A stretch of DNA of 64,000 nt from positions 5,902,501 to 5,966,500 of the forward strand of contig NZ_CP097800.1 of NCBI RefSeq assembly GCF_000612545.2, read 5' to 3'. Positions 13,581-21,465 of this stretch are shown one piece after another. Under the pieces are notes generated by a model. It was not told the origin of the DNA. It saw only the letters and a list, made by a program, of their open reading frames with translations, and did no database searches. Positions within the stretch are counted from its first letter, which is position 1; each line of letters opens with the position of its first letter. Position numbers and translations under genes: made by a program. This DNA comes from Streptomyces sp. PCS3-D2 (GTDB lineage: Bacteria; Actinomycetota; Actinomycetes; Streptomycetales; Streptomycetaceae).

Positions 13581-15650
13581 CTAGCGGCCGGTGCTGAAGT
13601 ACGTTGCGGCGTCGCCGCGGCCGTCGGTGCGCACGGACTTCTTGATGGCGGTGGCGAATGCGGAATCGACGTTGCTGTCGATGACGAGTCGGGTGACGAT
13701 CTCCTGGCGGCCGCCGCCGGCCGCCCCGACGCCGACGTTGACGTTGTGGGGGATGTCGGAGGTGACGCCCTGGAGGGTGCGCCGCAGGGCGGGCAGGCGG
13801 TCCTCGACGCCGTCCATGAGGCCGCTCATGAGGGCCTCGCCCGACGGGGTCAGGAGCCGCATGTCCAGGGACATCGGGCCTTTCCAGTCCGGGATCATGT
13901 TGGTGATCGTGGAGAACCGGCGCTGCAGGCTGCCGATCATGCCGGTGACGCCGTCGATCAGGCCCTGGATGATGGAGCGTCCGGCGCCGCGCAGCAGACC
14001 GCCGAGGTCCCCTACGGCGGACTGGACGCTGCCGGGGATGCCGTGGACCCAGTTGATGAGGGACTCGCCCTTGGCCTTGGCCTCGGAGACCATGCCGCCG
14101 AAGTAGGCGCCGACGCGGCCGGGCAGAGCCTGCAGCCAGTCGATCGTCGCGGTGATGTCCTCGACGGTCTCCTGCACGTTGTTGCTCACCCAGGCGCCGG
14201 CCGCTGCGACACCGGCCTTGATCTGGTCCCAGTGGTCGATGACGAACTTCCAGCCGGTCCACGTCAGCAGGAAGTTCGCGATCTTCATGAACTCGGCCGA
14301 GACCTGCTCCCACAGCCACTTTGCGGCTGCGACCACCGCGTCGACGGTGACCTTCCACGCGGTCTGGAACCAGGTGGTCTGCGTCGCGACGTACACGATC
14401 GCGGCGACGAGGGCCACGATGGCGAGGATGATCCACGTGATCGGGCTGGCGAACATGGCGGCGTTCATCGCCCACTGCGCGGCGGCGGCGATGGCCATGG
14501 CCACGGCGAAGACACCCAGCGCGATGGCGATGGCCTTGAACGCCTCGGGGTGTTCCTTGGCGAAGGTGGCCACCGTGGCCAGGGCGGGGGCCAGGTATTC
14601 GCCGAGGGCGGTGGTCAGGGACCGGACGATGGAGTCGTAGGCCATCATCGGGTCGGCGGCCAGGGCGTCCTCCATGGAGGCGGCGGCGCCGGCGGCCTCC
14701 GCCATCCCGGAGGAGACAGCCGCGGTGGCGGGGTCCATCGCCCACAGCGCGTCGGCGCCCTCACCGGCCATGTCGCCGAACAGTTCGATGGCCAGCGCGG
14801 ACTGTTCGCCGCTGTCCTCCACCCCGCGCAGGGCCTCGATCGTTTTCTGCAGCGCGGCCTTGGCGGCGGGACCGCCCTTGTGGATCTCGGCCAGCATCTC
14901 CTTGGCCGGCAGCCCCAGCCCCTTGAACGCCTCGGCGGCCTTGTCGGTCTCCTCGGAGGTGATGCGCGCGAACTCGTGGAGGACGTCGCCGGCCTGGTCG
15001 ATGTCCCGGCCGCCCGCCTTGACGTACTGGGACATCATGCCCATCGCGTCCTTGGCGTCCAGGCCTATACGCGCCCAGTGCTTGCCGTACTCGTTGATGG
15101 CCAAAGGGATGTCGGCCATCATCGACTTGGGCAGCGTCTGAGCCGCTTTGGTCAGGACGTCGAAGGCCTCCTCGCCGTCCTTGACCAACTTGTTGTTGAT
15201 CATCGCTCCGGCGGCCGTCGCCGCCTCCGACACGTCCAGCTCGAAGGTCTTGGCCAGCGCCAGGGCCGAGCGGGTCATCGACTCCAGCTCGGAGTCGGTC
15301 AGCTCGGACAGCCCGCCCAGGGCGGACCCGACCGAGCCGAGCGCCTCGTTCACCTCCGCGATCGACTCGCCCCAGCCGTCGGAGAAGACCTCTCCCGCGA
15401 CGTCTCCCGCGCGGGCCGCCTCCGCCTCGGTCAGGCCCAGCTGCGCGGTCAGCTTGGCGTTCGCCGCGCTGGCGTCCATCGCGGAGGACAGCCCGGCCGC
15501 GAACATCGCGCCGACCGCCGCGCCGGCGGCCGCGCCACCGATCCCCGCGAGCGAGCGGTCCACTTGGTCGGCTGCGCCTTGCGCGCCCTCGGTCAGTTCA
15601 TCGCTGTTGATGCCGAGCTCGACGAGGAGCTCGGCCAGTGTCTGCGCCAT
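13581..15650 (-). CDS. Tail tape measure protein
   Basis: A 689-residue, helix-rich protein immediately after the frameshifted tail chaperone pair and overlapping its end by 53 bases. The N-terminus (MAQTLAELLVELGINSDELTE) and the following Ala/Gly-rich helix match actinophage tape measures; a hydrophobic block at about 370-425 carries two to three putative membrane segments as in other tape measures. At the usual siphovirus scale of roughly 0.15 nm per residue this predicts a tail of about 100 nm. Confidence 0.9.
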   Translation of the reverse strand: MAQTLAELLVELGINSDELTEGAQGAADQVDRSLAGIGGAAAGAAVGAMFAAGLSSAMDASAANAKLTAQLGLTEAEAARAGDVAGEVFSDGWGESIAEVNEALGSVGSALGGLSELTDSELESMTRSALALAKTFELDVSEAATAAGAMINNKLVKDGEEAFDVLTKAAQTLPKSMMADIPLAINEYGKHWARIGLDAKDAMGMMSQYVKAGGRDIDQAGDVLHEFARITSEETDKAAEAFKGLGLPAKEMLAEIHKGGPAAKAALQKTIEALRGVEDSGEQSALAIELFGDMAGEGADALWAMDPATAAVSSGMAEAAGAAASMEDALAADPMMAYDSIVRSLTTALGEYLAPALATVATFAKEHPEAFKAIAIALGVFAVAMAIAAAAQWAMNAAMFASPITWIILAIVALVAAIVYVATQTTWFQTAWKVTVDAVVAAAKWLWEQVSAEFMKIANFLLTWTGWKFVIDHWDQIKAGVAAAGAWVSNNVQETVEDITATIDWLQALPGRVGAYFGGMVSEAKAKGESLINWVHGIPGSVQSAVGDLGGLLRGAGRSIIQGLIDGVTGMIGSLQRRFSTITNMIPDWKGPMSLDMRLLTPSGEALMSGLMDGVEDRLPALRRTLQGVTSDIPHNVNVGVGAAGGGRQEIVTRLVIDSNVDSAFATAIKKSVRTDGRGDAATYFSTGR

Positions 15651-16367
15651 TGGGCTGGCCCTCCTTGGTGAGGTCGCGGCCGCCCAAAGAGCGGTTCATG
15701 GTCTTGGCTGCGGCGAGCATCTCGGTCCAGTCCATGCGCGGGCGCCCGGCACCGTGGTCCCACTTGGGCAGGAAGTCGGTGATCTTCGCTTTCCGGCCCT
15801 TGCTGCGGCTGGCGTTGCTGATCGTGGCCGCGAGGATGGCCATGAGGATGTCGTCGCGGCCCTGGCCGATAGGGCCGGTGATCTGCTCGTAGGCGATCCA
15901 CTCGGTGAGCTCGGCCGAGGAGTGCGTGGCCAGGAGCTCGGCCACAGATATCCCCTTGGCGAGGGCTAGGCGGAAGTAGAAGGCCCGCTCGGGGCGGGCT
16001 CGGAGTTTCCCGCGGCGTCCTCGACTGCCTGCTTGCCGAGCCCGGACAGCTGCTGGGCCTTGGCGTACAGGCGCTTGATGACCTTGCCGTTGCGGGCGCC
16101 GAGCGCCTGGACCTCCTTGTCGGTGTAGAGCCGCTGAAAGTCCTCGTCGACGATGCACTTGGCGAGGAGGCGGGCGGAGGCGTCCAGGAGGTTCACGCCG
16201 GAGACCTTGCCGGTGGTGCCGACGCGGACCATGGACGCCTCGTAGGCGTCGCGTTCGGTGCCCGACAGGGCGAGGAGGCGGACACTGCCACCCCACTCGG
16301 GGACCTCGACGTCCTCAAAGATCCGGTCTTCGGCGGCGTCGATCTGTGCGCGGGTCAGCAGGGCCAC
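15598..16367 (-). CDS. Tail assembly chaperone gpG-T-type fusion made by -1 frameshift
   Basis: Ribosomes shifting -1 at GGGAAAC (16005..16011) would join residues 1-121 of the upstream chaperone to a 135-residue extension (begins LRARPERAFYFRLALAKG; ends RHQQR), giving 256 residues. The second frame has no start of its own near the junction, runs open to 15598 and overlaps the tape measure start, as in lambda G/GT and most siphoviruses. The extension recruits tail tube subunits or the tape measure in that system. Expression by frameshift is inferred from the canonical slip site and frame arrangement. Confidence 0.85.
15966..16367 (-). CDS. Tail assembly chaperone (short, unshifted product)
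   Basis: A 133-residue protein, the zero-frame product ending 12 codons after the slip site. It lies between the tail tube and the tape measure genes, the invariant position of this chaperone. The helical C-terminal half (YTDKEVQALGARNGKVIKRLY) is typical. It acts in the cytoplasm during tail assembly and is not expected in the virion. Confidence 0.85.
   Translation of the reverse strand: MALLTRAQIDAAEDRIFEDVEVPEWGGSVRLLALSGTERDAYEASMVRVGTTGKVSGVNLLDASARLLAKCIVDEDFQRLYTDKEVQALGARNGKVIKRLYAKAQQLSGLGKQAVEDAAGNSEPAPSGPSTSA
16005..16011 (-). other. -1 ribosomal frameshift slip site GGGAAAC
   Basis: On the minus strand the zero frame reads GCG GGA AAC, so the heptamer G-GGA-AAC fits X-XXY-YYZ exactly; re-pairing gives GGG AAA C and enters the frame of the chaperone extension. 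Sequence downstream is very GC-rich (CCGAGCCCGCCCCGAGCGGG), which could form a stimulatory structure. Confidence 0.88.
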
Positions 16368-16392
16368 GGCCGTGCGCCTTTCTCTCGGTGGG

Positions 16393-16806
16393 TCAGCTGA
16401 TGGTGGGCTTGCCCGACACCTTGAACGTCAGCGTCGCGGCCAGCTTGTCGTCGTAGGGGGCCTCGGGTTCGAAGCCGGTCATGATGGCCTTGAAAGCCCA
16501 GGTGGTGGTGTCCGGGTCGGGGAAGACGATGCGGTAGTTGCGGGGCGCGTCGTCGTCGAAGTCGTCGATCAGGGCATCGTGGTTGGCGGGGTCGTAGTTG
16601 ACGTCGAGCGACACTTCGCCGCCGTCCTTGAGGCCGCCGATGAACTCCATGTAGGCGTCCGGTGATCCGTGGCTGGTGACGTCGATGGTTTCCCGGGACA
16701 GGCCCGGGCCGGAGACGTTGGTGACGTCGGCCACCGCGGTGAACACTTCGGAGCCGGCGCCGTCGCCGCGCTGGAACTGGGTGCCGAAGCCGTCGAGTCC
16801 TGCCAT
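16393..16806 (-). CDS. Major tail (tube) protein
   Basis: A 137-residue beta-rich protein with the pattern of siphovirus tail tube subunits: an N-terminal MAGLDGFGTQFQRGDG, then IDVTSHGSPDAYMEFIGGLKDGGEVSLDV (the typical DVTS...E...G.KDGGE loop; shown in parts), and a C-terminal TLTFKVSGKPTI strand. It sits between the tail terminator and chaperone genes. Polymerises into the tail tube. Confidence 0.9.
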   Translation of the reverse strand: MAGLDGFGTQFQRGDGAGSEVFTAVADVTNVSGPGLSRETIDVTSHGSPDAYMEFIGGLKDGGEVSLDVNYDPANHDALIDDFDDDAPRNYRIVFPDPDTTTWAFKAIMTGFEPEAPYDDKLAATLTFKVSGKPTIS

Positions 16807-16810
16807 GGGT

Positions 16811-17224
16811 CTACTCCTGTTCGGTGGTGATGCGGAACCGCATCGGGATGTGCCGGATGTCCCCGGGCGGTTCCGGGTCGGTGAGGGTCTGGGAGAACTC
16901 GAACCGGGTCGAGACGTGGTGCAGGCCGGTGATGGTCAGTGGCTGGTGGTCGAGGAGCGCGACGATGCGGGCCGCGATGCGCTGGCCGCGCGCGTGCCCG
17001 CGATACCGGGTCCAGACGTGCAGGGTGAGCGTGGTCTGCCGGCCGAACCCGCCGTGCCGGTTGTCGGGGATCTCGGTGGCCTCGCCGATGGTCACGTAGT
17101 CGAAGACGACGTCCTCGGGGACGTAGTCGTAGACGCCCGTGATCAACGCCATGAGTTCCGTGTCGGCCGTAAGGAGGGTGTAGGCGGCCTGTTGGACCGG
17201 GCCGAGGGCGGCGGGAGCGGTCAC
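16811..17224 (-). CDS. Tail terminator / completion protein (DUF3168 type)
   Basis: A 137-residue protein with LGPVQQAAYTLLTADTELMA at the start, VYDYVPEDVVFDYVTIGEA and a later LTLHVWTRYRGHARGQRIAA, the hallmarks of DUF3168/gpU-like tail terminators. It caps the tail tube and joins it to the head connector. The start overlaps the HK97-gp10-like gene's stop by 4 bases. Confidence 0.85.
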   Translation of the reverse strand: MTAPAALGPVQQAAYTLLTADTELMALITGVYDYVPEDVVFDYVTIGEATEIPDNRHGGFGRQTTLTLHVWTRYRGHARGQRIAARIVALLDHQPLTITGLHHVSTRFEFSQTLTDPEPPGDIRHIPMRFRITTEQE

Positions 17225-17589
17225 CGTGTGGCCCGCCGTACCTCGTCGGTGATCCGGCCGACGATGCGGGTCCGTTCGATCTCCAGCGCCGGGCCGAGCG
17301 CCGGTTTCGCGGTGATCTTCCGGGTGCCGTGCTCGTGCAGGGTGGCGTAGGCCGCGGTGTCCGCCTCGCTCCAGCCGACTTGGGCGGTCAGCCCGGCATC
17401 GGAGTAGGTGATGTCGACCTTCTCGCGGAGGTTGCCGGTGTCGACGCGGACGGCCTCCTGCGTGTCCTTCTTCACCGCCTCCGCGGACTCTTTCACTGCG
17501 CGCCGCAGCGCTTCCTTGATCTCCTCGGGGAGTTCGTCCAGCCGCCTGGCGAGCTCTTCGAGGCCGGTAACCCGGACGGTCACGGCCAC
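17221..17589 (-). CDS. HK97 gp10-family head-tail / tail completion protein
   Basis: A 122-residue protein: an alpha-helical N-terminus (LEELARRLDELPEEIKEALRRA), the family hallmark VRVDTGNLREKV, and a C-terminal ALEIERTRIVGRITDEVRRA helix with the HEHGTRKITAKPAL segment before it. The GTG at 17589 was chosen for AGGAGG 5 bases upstream; a second GTG lies two codons on. Confidence 0.88.
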   Translation of the reverse strand: MAVTVRVTGLEELARRLDELPEEIKEALRRAVKESAEAVKKDTQEAVRVDTGNLREKVDITYSDAGLTAQVGWSEADTAAYATLHEHGTRKITAKPALGPALEIERTRIVGRITDEVRRATR

Positions 17590-17591
17590 GG

Positions 17592-17750
17592 CTACCTCCT
17601 CTTGCGCAGGTCGCGCCGGATCGTGGCGAGCTCGCCGGCGATGGCGATCAGCGCCCACGCGATGGCGTAGGTGGGGCGGGTGTCGTGCAGCTCGGCCTCG
17701 GCGCGCGCGAGGACGGTGTCCGTCGTGGCCGGCGGTTCGGGCGTGGCCAT
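17592..17750 (-). CDS. Small helical protein between head-tail connector genes
   Basis: A 52-residue ORF (starts MATPEPPATTDTVLARAE, ends IRRDLRKRR) with a central helix. The ATG overlaps the stop of the preceding gene (ATGA) and the stop is followed within a few bases by the next GTG, so it fits the tiling of this operon exactly. Unknown function; possibly a small connector accessory. Confidence 0.55.
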   Translation of the reverse strand: MATPEPPATTDTVLARAEAELHDTRPTYAIAWALIAIAGELATIRRDLRKRR

Positions 17751-18085
17751 CAGGTGCCCAGTTCGAAGGCGCCGACCTTGACGGAGGTGACGCCGTCGTA
17801 GGTGATCGCGGCGCGACCGGTGGCGCCCCGGAACATGTTCGACAGGGGGATGGCCGCGGTCATGCCCGCGGCGACCGCCACGGTGACGTCGGCGATCGCG
17901 ACGCCGGAGACGGTGCCCGGGGTGGCGATGGTGACGGTGTGGGGGGAGGCGTCGCCGTTGAAGACGTACAGGAACCGGCCGGGGCCGCAGGGGGCGGTGT
18001 CGCCGCCCGCGGCCGCGGCGACGGCGGTGGTGTCGAGGGTGGCGCCTCCGGCCACGGGGACGACGGTGAGCGCGAGAGCGGCCAC
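17750..18085 (-). CDS. Small beta-rich virion-associated protein of unknown role
   Basis: A 111-residue, Ala/Val/Gly/Thr-rich protein of predicted strand content (VTIATPGTVSGVAIADVTVA, AAITYDGVTSVKVG), between the head closure and gp10-like genes. No Cys/His sites or known catalytic motif beyond a single Cys. By position it is a head-tail junction or decoration component. The family is found in Streptomyces phages but its role is not known to me. Confidence 0.55.
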   Translation of the reverse strand: MAALALTVVPVAGGATLDTTAVAAAAGGDTAPCGPGRFLYVFNGDASPHTVTIATPGTVSGVAIADVTVAVAAGMTAAIPLSNMFRGATGRAAITYDGVTSVKVGAFELGT

Positions 18086-18086
18086 G

Positions 18087-18434
18087 TCAGGCTCCTTCCC
18101 GCTGGATCAGCTCGCAGGCTGCCCGGCGGTAGACAGGGGTTGAGGGGGCGACCACGGACAGCACGCGCAGCCGCTGGTGCTGTCCGAGCCGGTCGGTGCC
18201 GCGCAGCTCGTCGCCGCGGCGCACGTCGGCGCTGGGGAGGAGGAACACGGTGTGGTCGTGTCGGCTGCCCGCCTGGGCGGCGAGCATCCGGTCGGCGTTG
18301 GAGGGCTGATCGACCTTGGCGCGGACGGTGCCCTGCAGGGCGAGGCTGGTGTCCTGGCCGCCCGCACCGTCGTCGGCGGTGACCGGCCGCCACACCTCCA
18401 GGCGCCGGTTGAGGTGGCGGCCCGGGGAGATCAC
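18087..18434 (-). CDS. Head closure / head-tail adaptor protein (SPP1 gp16 type)
   Basis: A 115-residue protein starting at a GTG that overlaps the upstream TGA. The pattern LNRRLEVWRPVTADDGAGGQ followed by VRAKVDQPSNADRMLAAQAGS matches head-tail adaptors (R.. h.V.R....D..GG....W......VWA.V...). It would close the connector after packaging. Confidence 0.8.
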   Translation of the reverse strand: MISPGRHLNRRLEVWRPVTADDGAGGQDTSLALQGTVRAKVDQPSNADRMLAAQAGSRHDHTVFLLPSADVRRGDELRGTDRLGQHQRLRVLSVVAPSTPVYRRAACELIQREGA

Positions 18435-19027
18435 CGGGACCGTGCCACGGTGAGGCCGCCGCCGAACCGGGCGGCGAGCCGCTCGGCCCAGGCTGGCGAG
18501 AGTTCCATCTCCGAGAGGCGGCCGTCGGCCGCGTAGGTGACGGCCCAGTCGCCGAGCCGCTCGGAGGTGATGACCTTCCCCGCGGCCAGGCCGCTGCCGT
18601 CTTCCTGCGCGCGGTAGGAGACGAGGGCGGCCGCCGCCATCCGGCAGACGAGGTCGATGATGTCGGCGGGGACGGCGGCCAGGCCGTGGGTGTAGGTCAC
18701 CTCGACCTCGGCGGGGCCGTCGCAGCCGGTCCAGCCGGCCGACCGCCACAGCATCCCCGAGCGCAGCCGCCAGTCCGTCACCGTGACGCCGTCGATCGAG
18801 ACGGTGGCGACGGCAGTGACGGGCAGGCCGGGGAGCCGCAGCCACTGGCCCGGCTCCCCTTCCACGGTGACCGTCGAGGTCGTCAAGCTGATCGGCGTCC
18901 CGGCCGCTTCCCGGACGGCCGCGGACGCCACGCCGAGGTAGACCTCCGTGAGGGCGGTCTCCTCCGGGTCGATGGCCAGGCCCCGCTGGGACAGATCCTC
19001 GATACCGGCAAGAGGGGTCAGTGCCAT
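18431..19027 (-). CDS. Head-tail connector protein (gp6-like)
   Basis: A 198-residue protein; begins MALTPLAGIEDLSQRGLAI and contains YLGVASAAVREAAGTPIS and a beta segment with LRLPGLPVTAVATVSIDGV, as in gp6/gp15-type connector proteins of siphoviruses. Forms the ring below the portal. Overlaps the next gene by 4 bases. Confidence 0.82.
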   Translation of the reverse strand: MALTPLAGIEDLSQRGLAIDPEETALTEVYLGVASAAVREAAGTPISLTTSTVTVEGEPGQWLRLPGLPVTAVATVSIDGVTVTDWRLRSGMLWRSAGWTGCDGPAEVEVTYTHGLAAVPADIIDLVCRMAAAALVSYRAQEDGSGLAAGKVITSERLGDWAVTYAADGRLSEMELSPAWAERLAARFGGGLTVARSR

Positions 19028-19043
19028 GGGGGCCTCCAGCCGG

Positions 19044-19394
19044 TCAGCTGACCATGTCGATCAGGTCGGCCTTGGTGTAGTTCGCCGCGTCCTCGGCGGA
19101 GTGCAGCCCGGACGCGACAACGAAGGCGATCCACTCCGCCTTGGGCGCGTTGATGCCCGGGCGGGCGGCACGCGCCGGCTCGGGTACCGGGGCGGGGTCG
19201 GGCGGCGGCGGGTCGTCCGGGTCGTCCGGGCCGGGGGGCGGAGCAGAAGCGGCCCGGGCCGCGTAGGGGGAGCCGTCGGAGTGGACGCGAACCAGCTGCC
19301 CGCGCTCGTAGCGTTCGGCAATGCCCTCGGGCAGGGGCAGGTCCATCGCGATGACGGCCCCGCCCTCCCCGCGGACGTAGATGGTCTCGACCAT
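19044..19394 (-). CDS. Small virion-region protein with C-terminal HeH/Rho-N-like helix
   Basis: A 116-residue protein: an N-terminal 45 residues of beta pattern, a Pro/Asp linker (PPPGPDDPDDPPPPDPAP), and a C-terminal helical unit (AEDAANYTKADLIDMVS) like the small SAP/HeH/Rho-N-type modules often found in actinophage proteins just after the capsid gene. Role unknown. Confidence 0.6.
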   Translation of the reverse strand: MVETIYVRGEGGAVIAMDLPLPEGIAERYERGQLVRVHSDGSPYAARAASAPPPGPDDPDDPPPPDPAPVPEPARAARPGINAPKAEWIAFVVASGLHSAEDAANYTKADLIDMVS

Positions 19395-19395
19395 G

Positions 19396-19767
19396 TCAGG
19401 TGTTCCTCGGGACCTTGAGAGCGGTGATCGTGCCCGTGGTCGTCGAGGACTCGATCATCATCGAGCCGTCCGACTGGACGAACCGGCCGGACTCGAACGG
19501 TCCGATGAGCTGGACGGTGCCGAACGCGACCGTGACGGCCAGGTCGCCCTGGCCTGCGGCGAGCGCGGGCGGGTGGTCGCCGGCCTTGACGGTCAGCGTC
19601 AGCGCGGTGTCGTCGTCGGTGTTGGACACGCGCAGGACGGTCAGCTCGGGGAACGCGTTCGCCAGCTGCATGTCGTCCGTCGGCGCGGCCACCAGCGTCG
19701 TCCCCGCAGGCTGCAGGAGGTTGCTGTTCGGCACGAGGTTGGAGTAGCTGAGCTGCGTTGTCGCCAT
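19396..19767 (-). CDS. Head decoration-type protein
   Basis: A 123-residue beta-rich protein directly after the capsid gene with N-terminal ATTQLSYSNLVPNSNLLQPA and C-terminal TTGTITALKVPRNT. Position and size suggest a capsid-stabilising decoration or fibre-like protein; sequence family not firmly recognised. Confidence 0.6.
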   Translation of the reverse strand: MATTQLSYSNLVPNSNLLQPAGTTLVAAPTDDMQLANAFPELTVLRVSNTDDDTALTLTVKAGDHPPALAAGQGDLAVTVAFGTVQLIGPFESGRFVQSDGSMMIESSTTTGTITALKVPRNT

Positions 19768-19782
19768 GAGTGATGTCTCCGA

Positions 19783-20646
19783 TCAGGCGGCGGGGTTGAT
19801 GAACGCGGCGGCCAGGTGGTCGGGCCGGATGACCTTCGCGCCGTACAGGGCCAGGCCCTTGACCGCGTCCGAGAAGCTCGACTCGGGCCGGTAGGCCTCG
19901 GTCTTGTTCAGCTGCTCGGCGAAGGTGATGGCCTCCTTCACGCCGGCCTGGACCACGGTGGTGTCACCCGTCGGGACGGGGCAGTTGTTCGACTCGTAGA
20001 TGTCGAAGCCGGCGGCCCGGCCGACGAGGCCGTTACGCAGGCCCGCGTCCGTGCCCGCGTTGTCGGCCTTGATGAACCGGTCGTCCAGGAGCAGCGAGGC
20101 GTAGCCCTCCGGCGGGACGATCACGTACCGGCCGGCCTTCGGCACGTCGGCCTTGGTCAGCTTGGTCCGCAGCGGCACCAGCACCTTGTCGTAGAAGTGC
20201 TTGGGGTCGGTGTAGGTGTCGATGGGGGAGCCGACCACGTTGAGGAAGTTGGCTGCCGCGATCTGCGTGTACAGGCCGGCGACGTACTGGTCCATCACGT
20301 CGGAGAGCCCGTAGGCGGCCTCGCTCATGGCCTGCGGCACCAGGCCGGCCTTGGTCTGCCGCTTGTCGACGTCGTCGACCATGAACGCCCAGTACTTGGA
20401 CTGGTCGACGACGAGGGTGCGCTGGCCGGTGGTCAGCTTCTCCGGGGTGATCACGGTGGATCCCGGGGTGTAGGTGCCGATCGCCGGGCGGGAGACGGAG
20501 GTGATACGGACGGTGTCGCCCGCCTCGCCGATCTCGCCTTCCCAGTCGCGGTTGACGACGTTCGGGGCCGCGTAGACGAGGGCCTTGCGGGTGGCGACGA
20601 GGAGCTTGCTGCTCCAGATTTCGGGAACGAAGTTCCGCACGGTCAT
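19783..20646 (-). CDS. Major capsid protein, P22 gp5-like
   Basis: A 287-residue protein. The start (MTVRNFVPEIWSSKLL) and the sequence NRDWEGEIGEAGDTVRI, followed later by KTEAYRPESSFSDAVKGL and LYGAKVIRP, are the signature of the P22-coat-like family common in actinophages. HK97-fold shell protein; no N-terminal delta domain is obvious, in agreement with a separate scaffold gene upstream. Confidence 0.92.
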   Translation of the reverse strand: MTVRNFVPEIWSSKLLVATRKALVYAAPNVVNRDWEGEIGEAGDTVRITSVSRPAIGTYTPGSTVITPEKLTTGQRTLVVDQSKYWAFMVDDVDKRQTKAGLVPQAMSEAAYGLSDVMDQYVAGLYTQIAAANFLNVVGSPIDTYTDPKHFYDKVLVPLRTKLTKADVPKAGRYVIVPPEGYASLLLDDRFIKADNAGTDAGLRNGLVGRAAGFDIYESNNCPVPTGDTTVVQAGVKEAITFAEQLNKTEAYRPESSFSDAVKGLALYGAKVIRPDHLAAAFINPAA

Positions 20647-20660
20647 GGTGGCCTCCTGGC

Positions 20661-21413
20661 CTACTTGCCGCCCATGAGGTCGTCGAGCCGGCCGTCTTCG
20701 CGGGCGCGGTCGATTGCCTCGGCGGTCATGGATTTGAGGTCTGCTCGGGTGAGCTGCTTGGGCCGGGACGCCTTGCGCGCCGCTCCGCCGTCGCCAGTGC
20801 CCTGGAACCTCTTGGCCGGTGCGGCTGCCAGGTAGGGCTTGGACTTGATGAGGTCCTGGATCGCGTCGGCGACCTCGTCCTCGTCGAGGTTGCCGTCCTC
20901 GTCGACCTCGAACTGGTCGAGGTCGAGGAACTTGAAGGCGTCGGCCGGGTCGGCCAGGACGCCCTTGGCCGCGGCCTTCACCTCGGACCGGATGATCCGG
21001 GCGTTGGCCTTGGCGACCGCGTCCTGCTCGGCCTGCCGGCGCATGGCCGCGGCCTCGTCGGCGCCGTCCTTCTCCGCCAGGCGCTGCTCCAGCTCGCGGG
21101 CCCGGTCGCGCTCGGCGCGCCACTTCCCCTTCATGGAGGCCAGCGCACGCTTGCCCTTGTCGCCGAGCGCGTCGGCGCCGGCCGGGTCCGTGTCGTCGGC
21201 ATCCTGCCCGGCATCGTTGGCGTCGTCGCCCTGGCCGCCGTCGTTGTCGTCGGTGTCCTCACCGCCCTCGCCCTCGCCCTCGTCGGCGGCTTCGCCGTCG
21301 TCGTCCTGGTCGCCGTTGGCGTAGAAGACGGGGGAGAACAGGGAGAGCGGGTAGGGGCGGGCCCAGCCGGGCGCGTGCGCGCGGGCGTGGCGGGGCAGGG
21401 TGGATCGCTGCAT
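20661..21413 (-). CDS. Capsid scaffolding protein
   Basis: A 250-residue protein with a highly acidic segment (about residues 25-75: repeated D/E/G with few other residues), then a long charged coiled-coil (KWRAERDRARELEQRLAEKD) and a C-terminal basic tail. This composition and the position between MuF-like and capsid genes are characteristic of scaffolds. The ATG at 21413 is preceded by GGGAGC. Confidence 0.85.
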   Translation of the reverse strand: MQRSTLPRHARAHAPGWARPYPLSLFSPVFYANGDQDDDGEAADEGEGEGGEDTDDNDGGQGDDANDAGQDADDTDPAGADALGDKGKRALASMKGKWRAERDRARELEQRLAEKDGADEAAAMRRQAEQDAVAKANARIIRSEVKAAAKGVLADPADAFKFLDLDQFEVDEDGNLDEDEVADAIQDLIKSKPYLAAAPAKRFQGTGDGGAARKASRPKQLTRADLKSMTAEAIDRAREDGRLDDLMGGK

Positions 21414-21465
21414 GGGTGCTCCCGTTGCGGGGGTGGGCGCGTGCGCATTGCGCGCGGGCGCGGGT

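Noticed and set aside
11820-15671. 1283-codon plus-strand open frame opposite minor tail and tape measure genes
   Set aside because: Antisense shadow: composition (Asp/Gly/Val/Arg/His) is that of a complemented GC-rich coding frame, no RBS, no domain pattern, and the minus-strand genes are clear.
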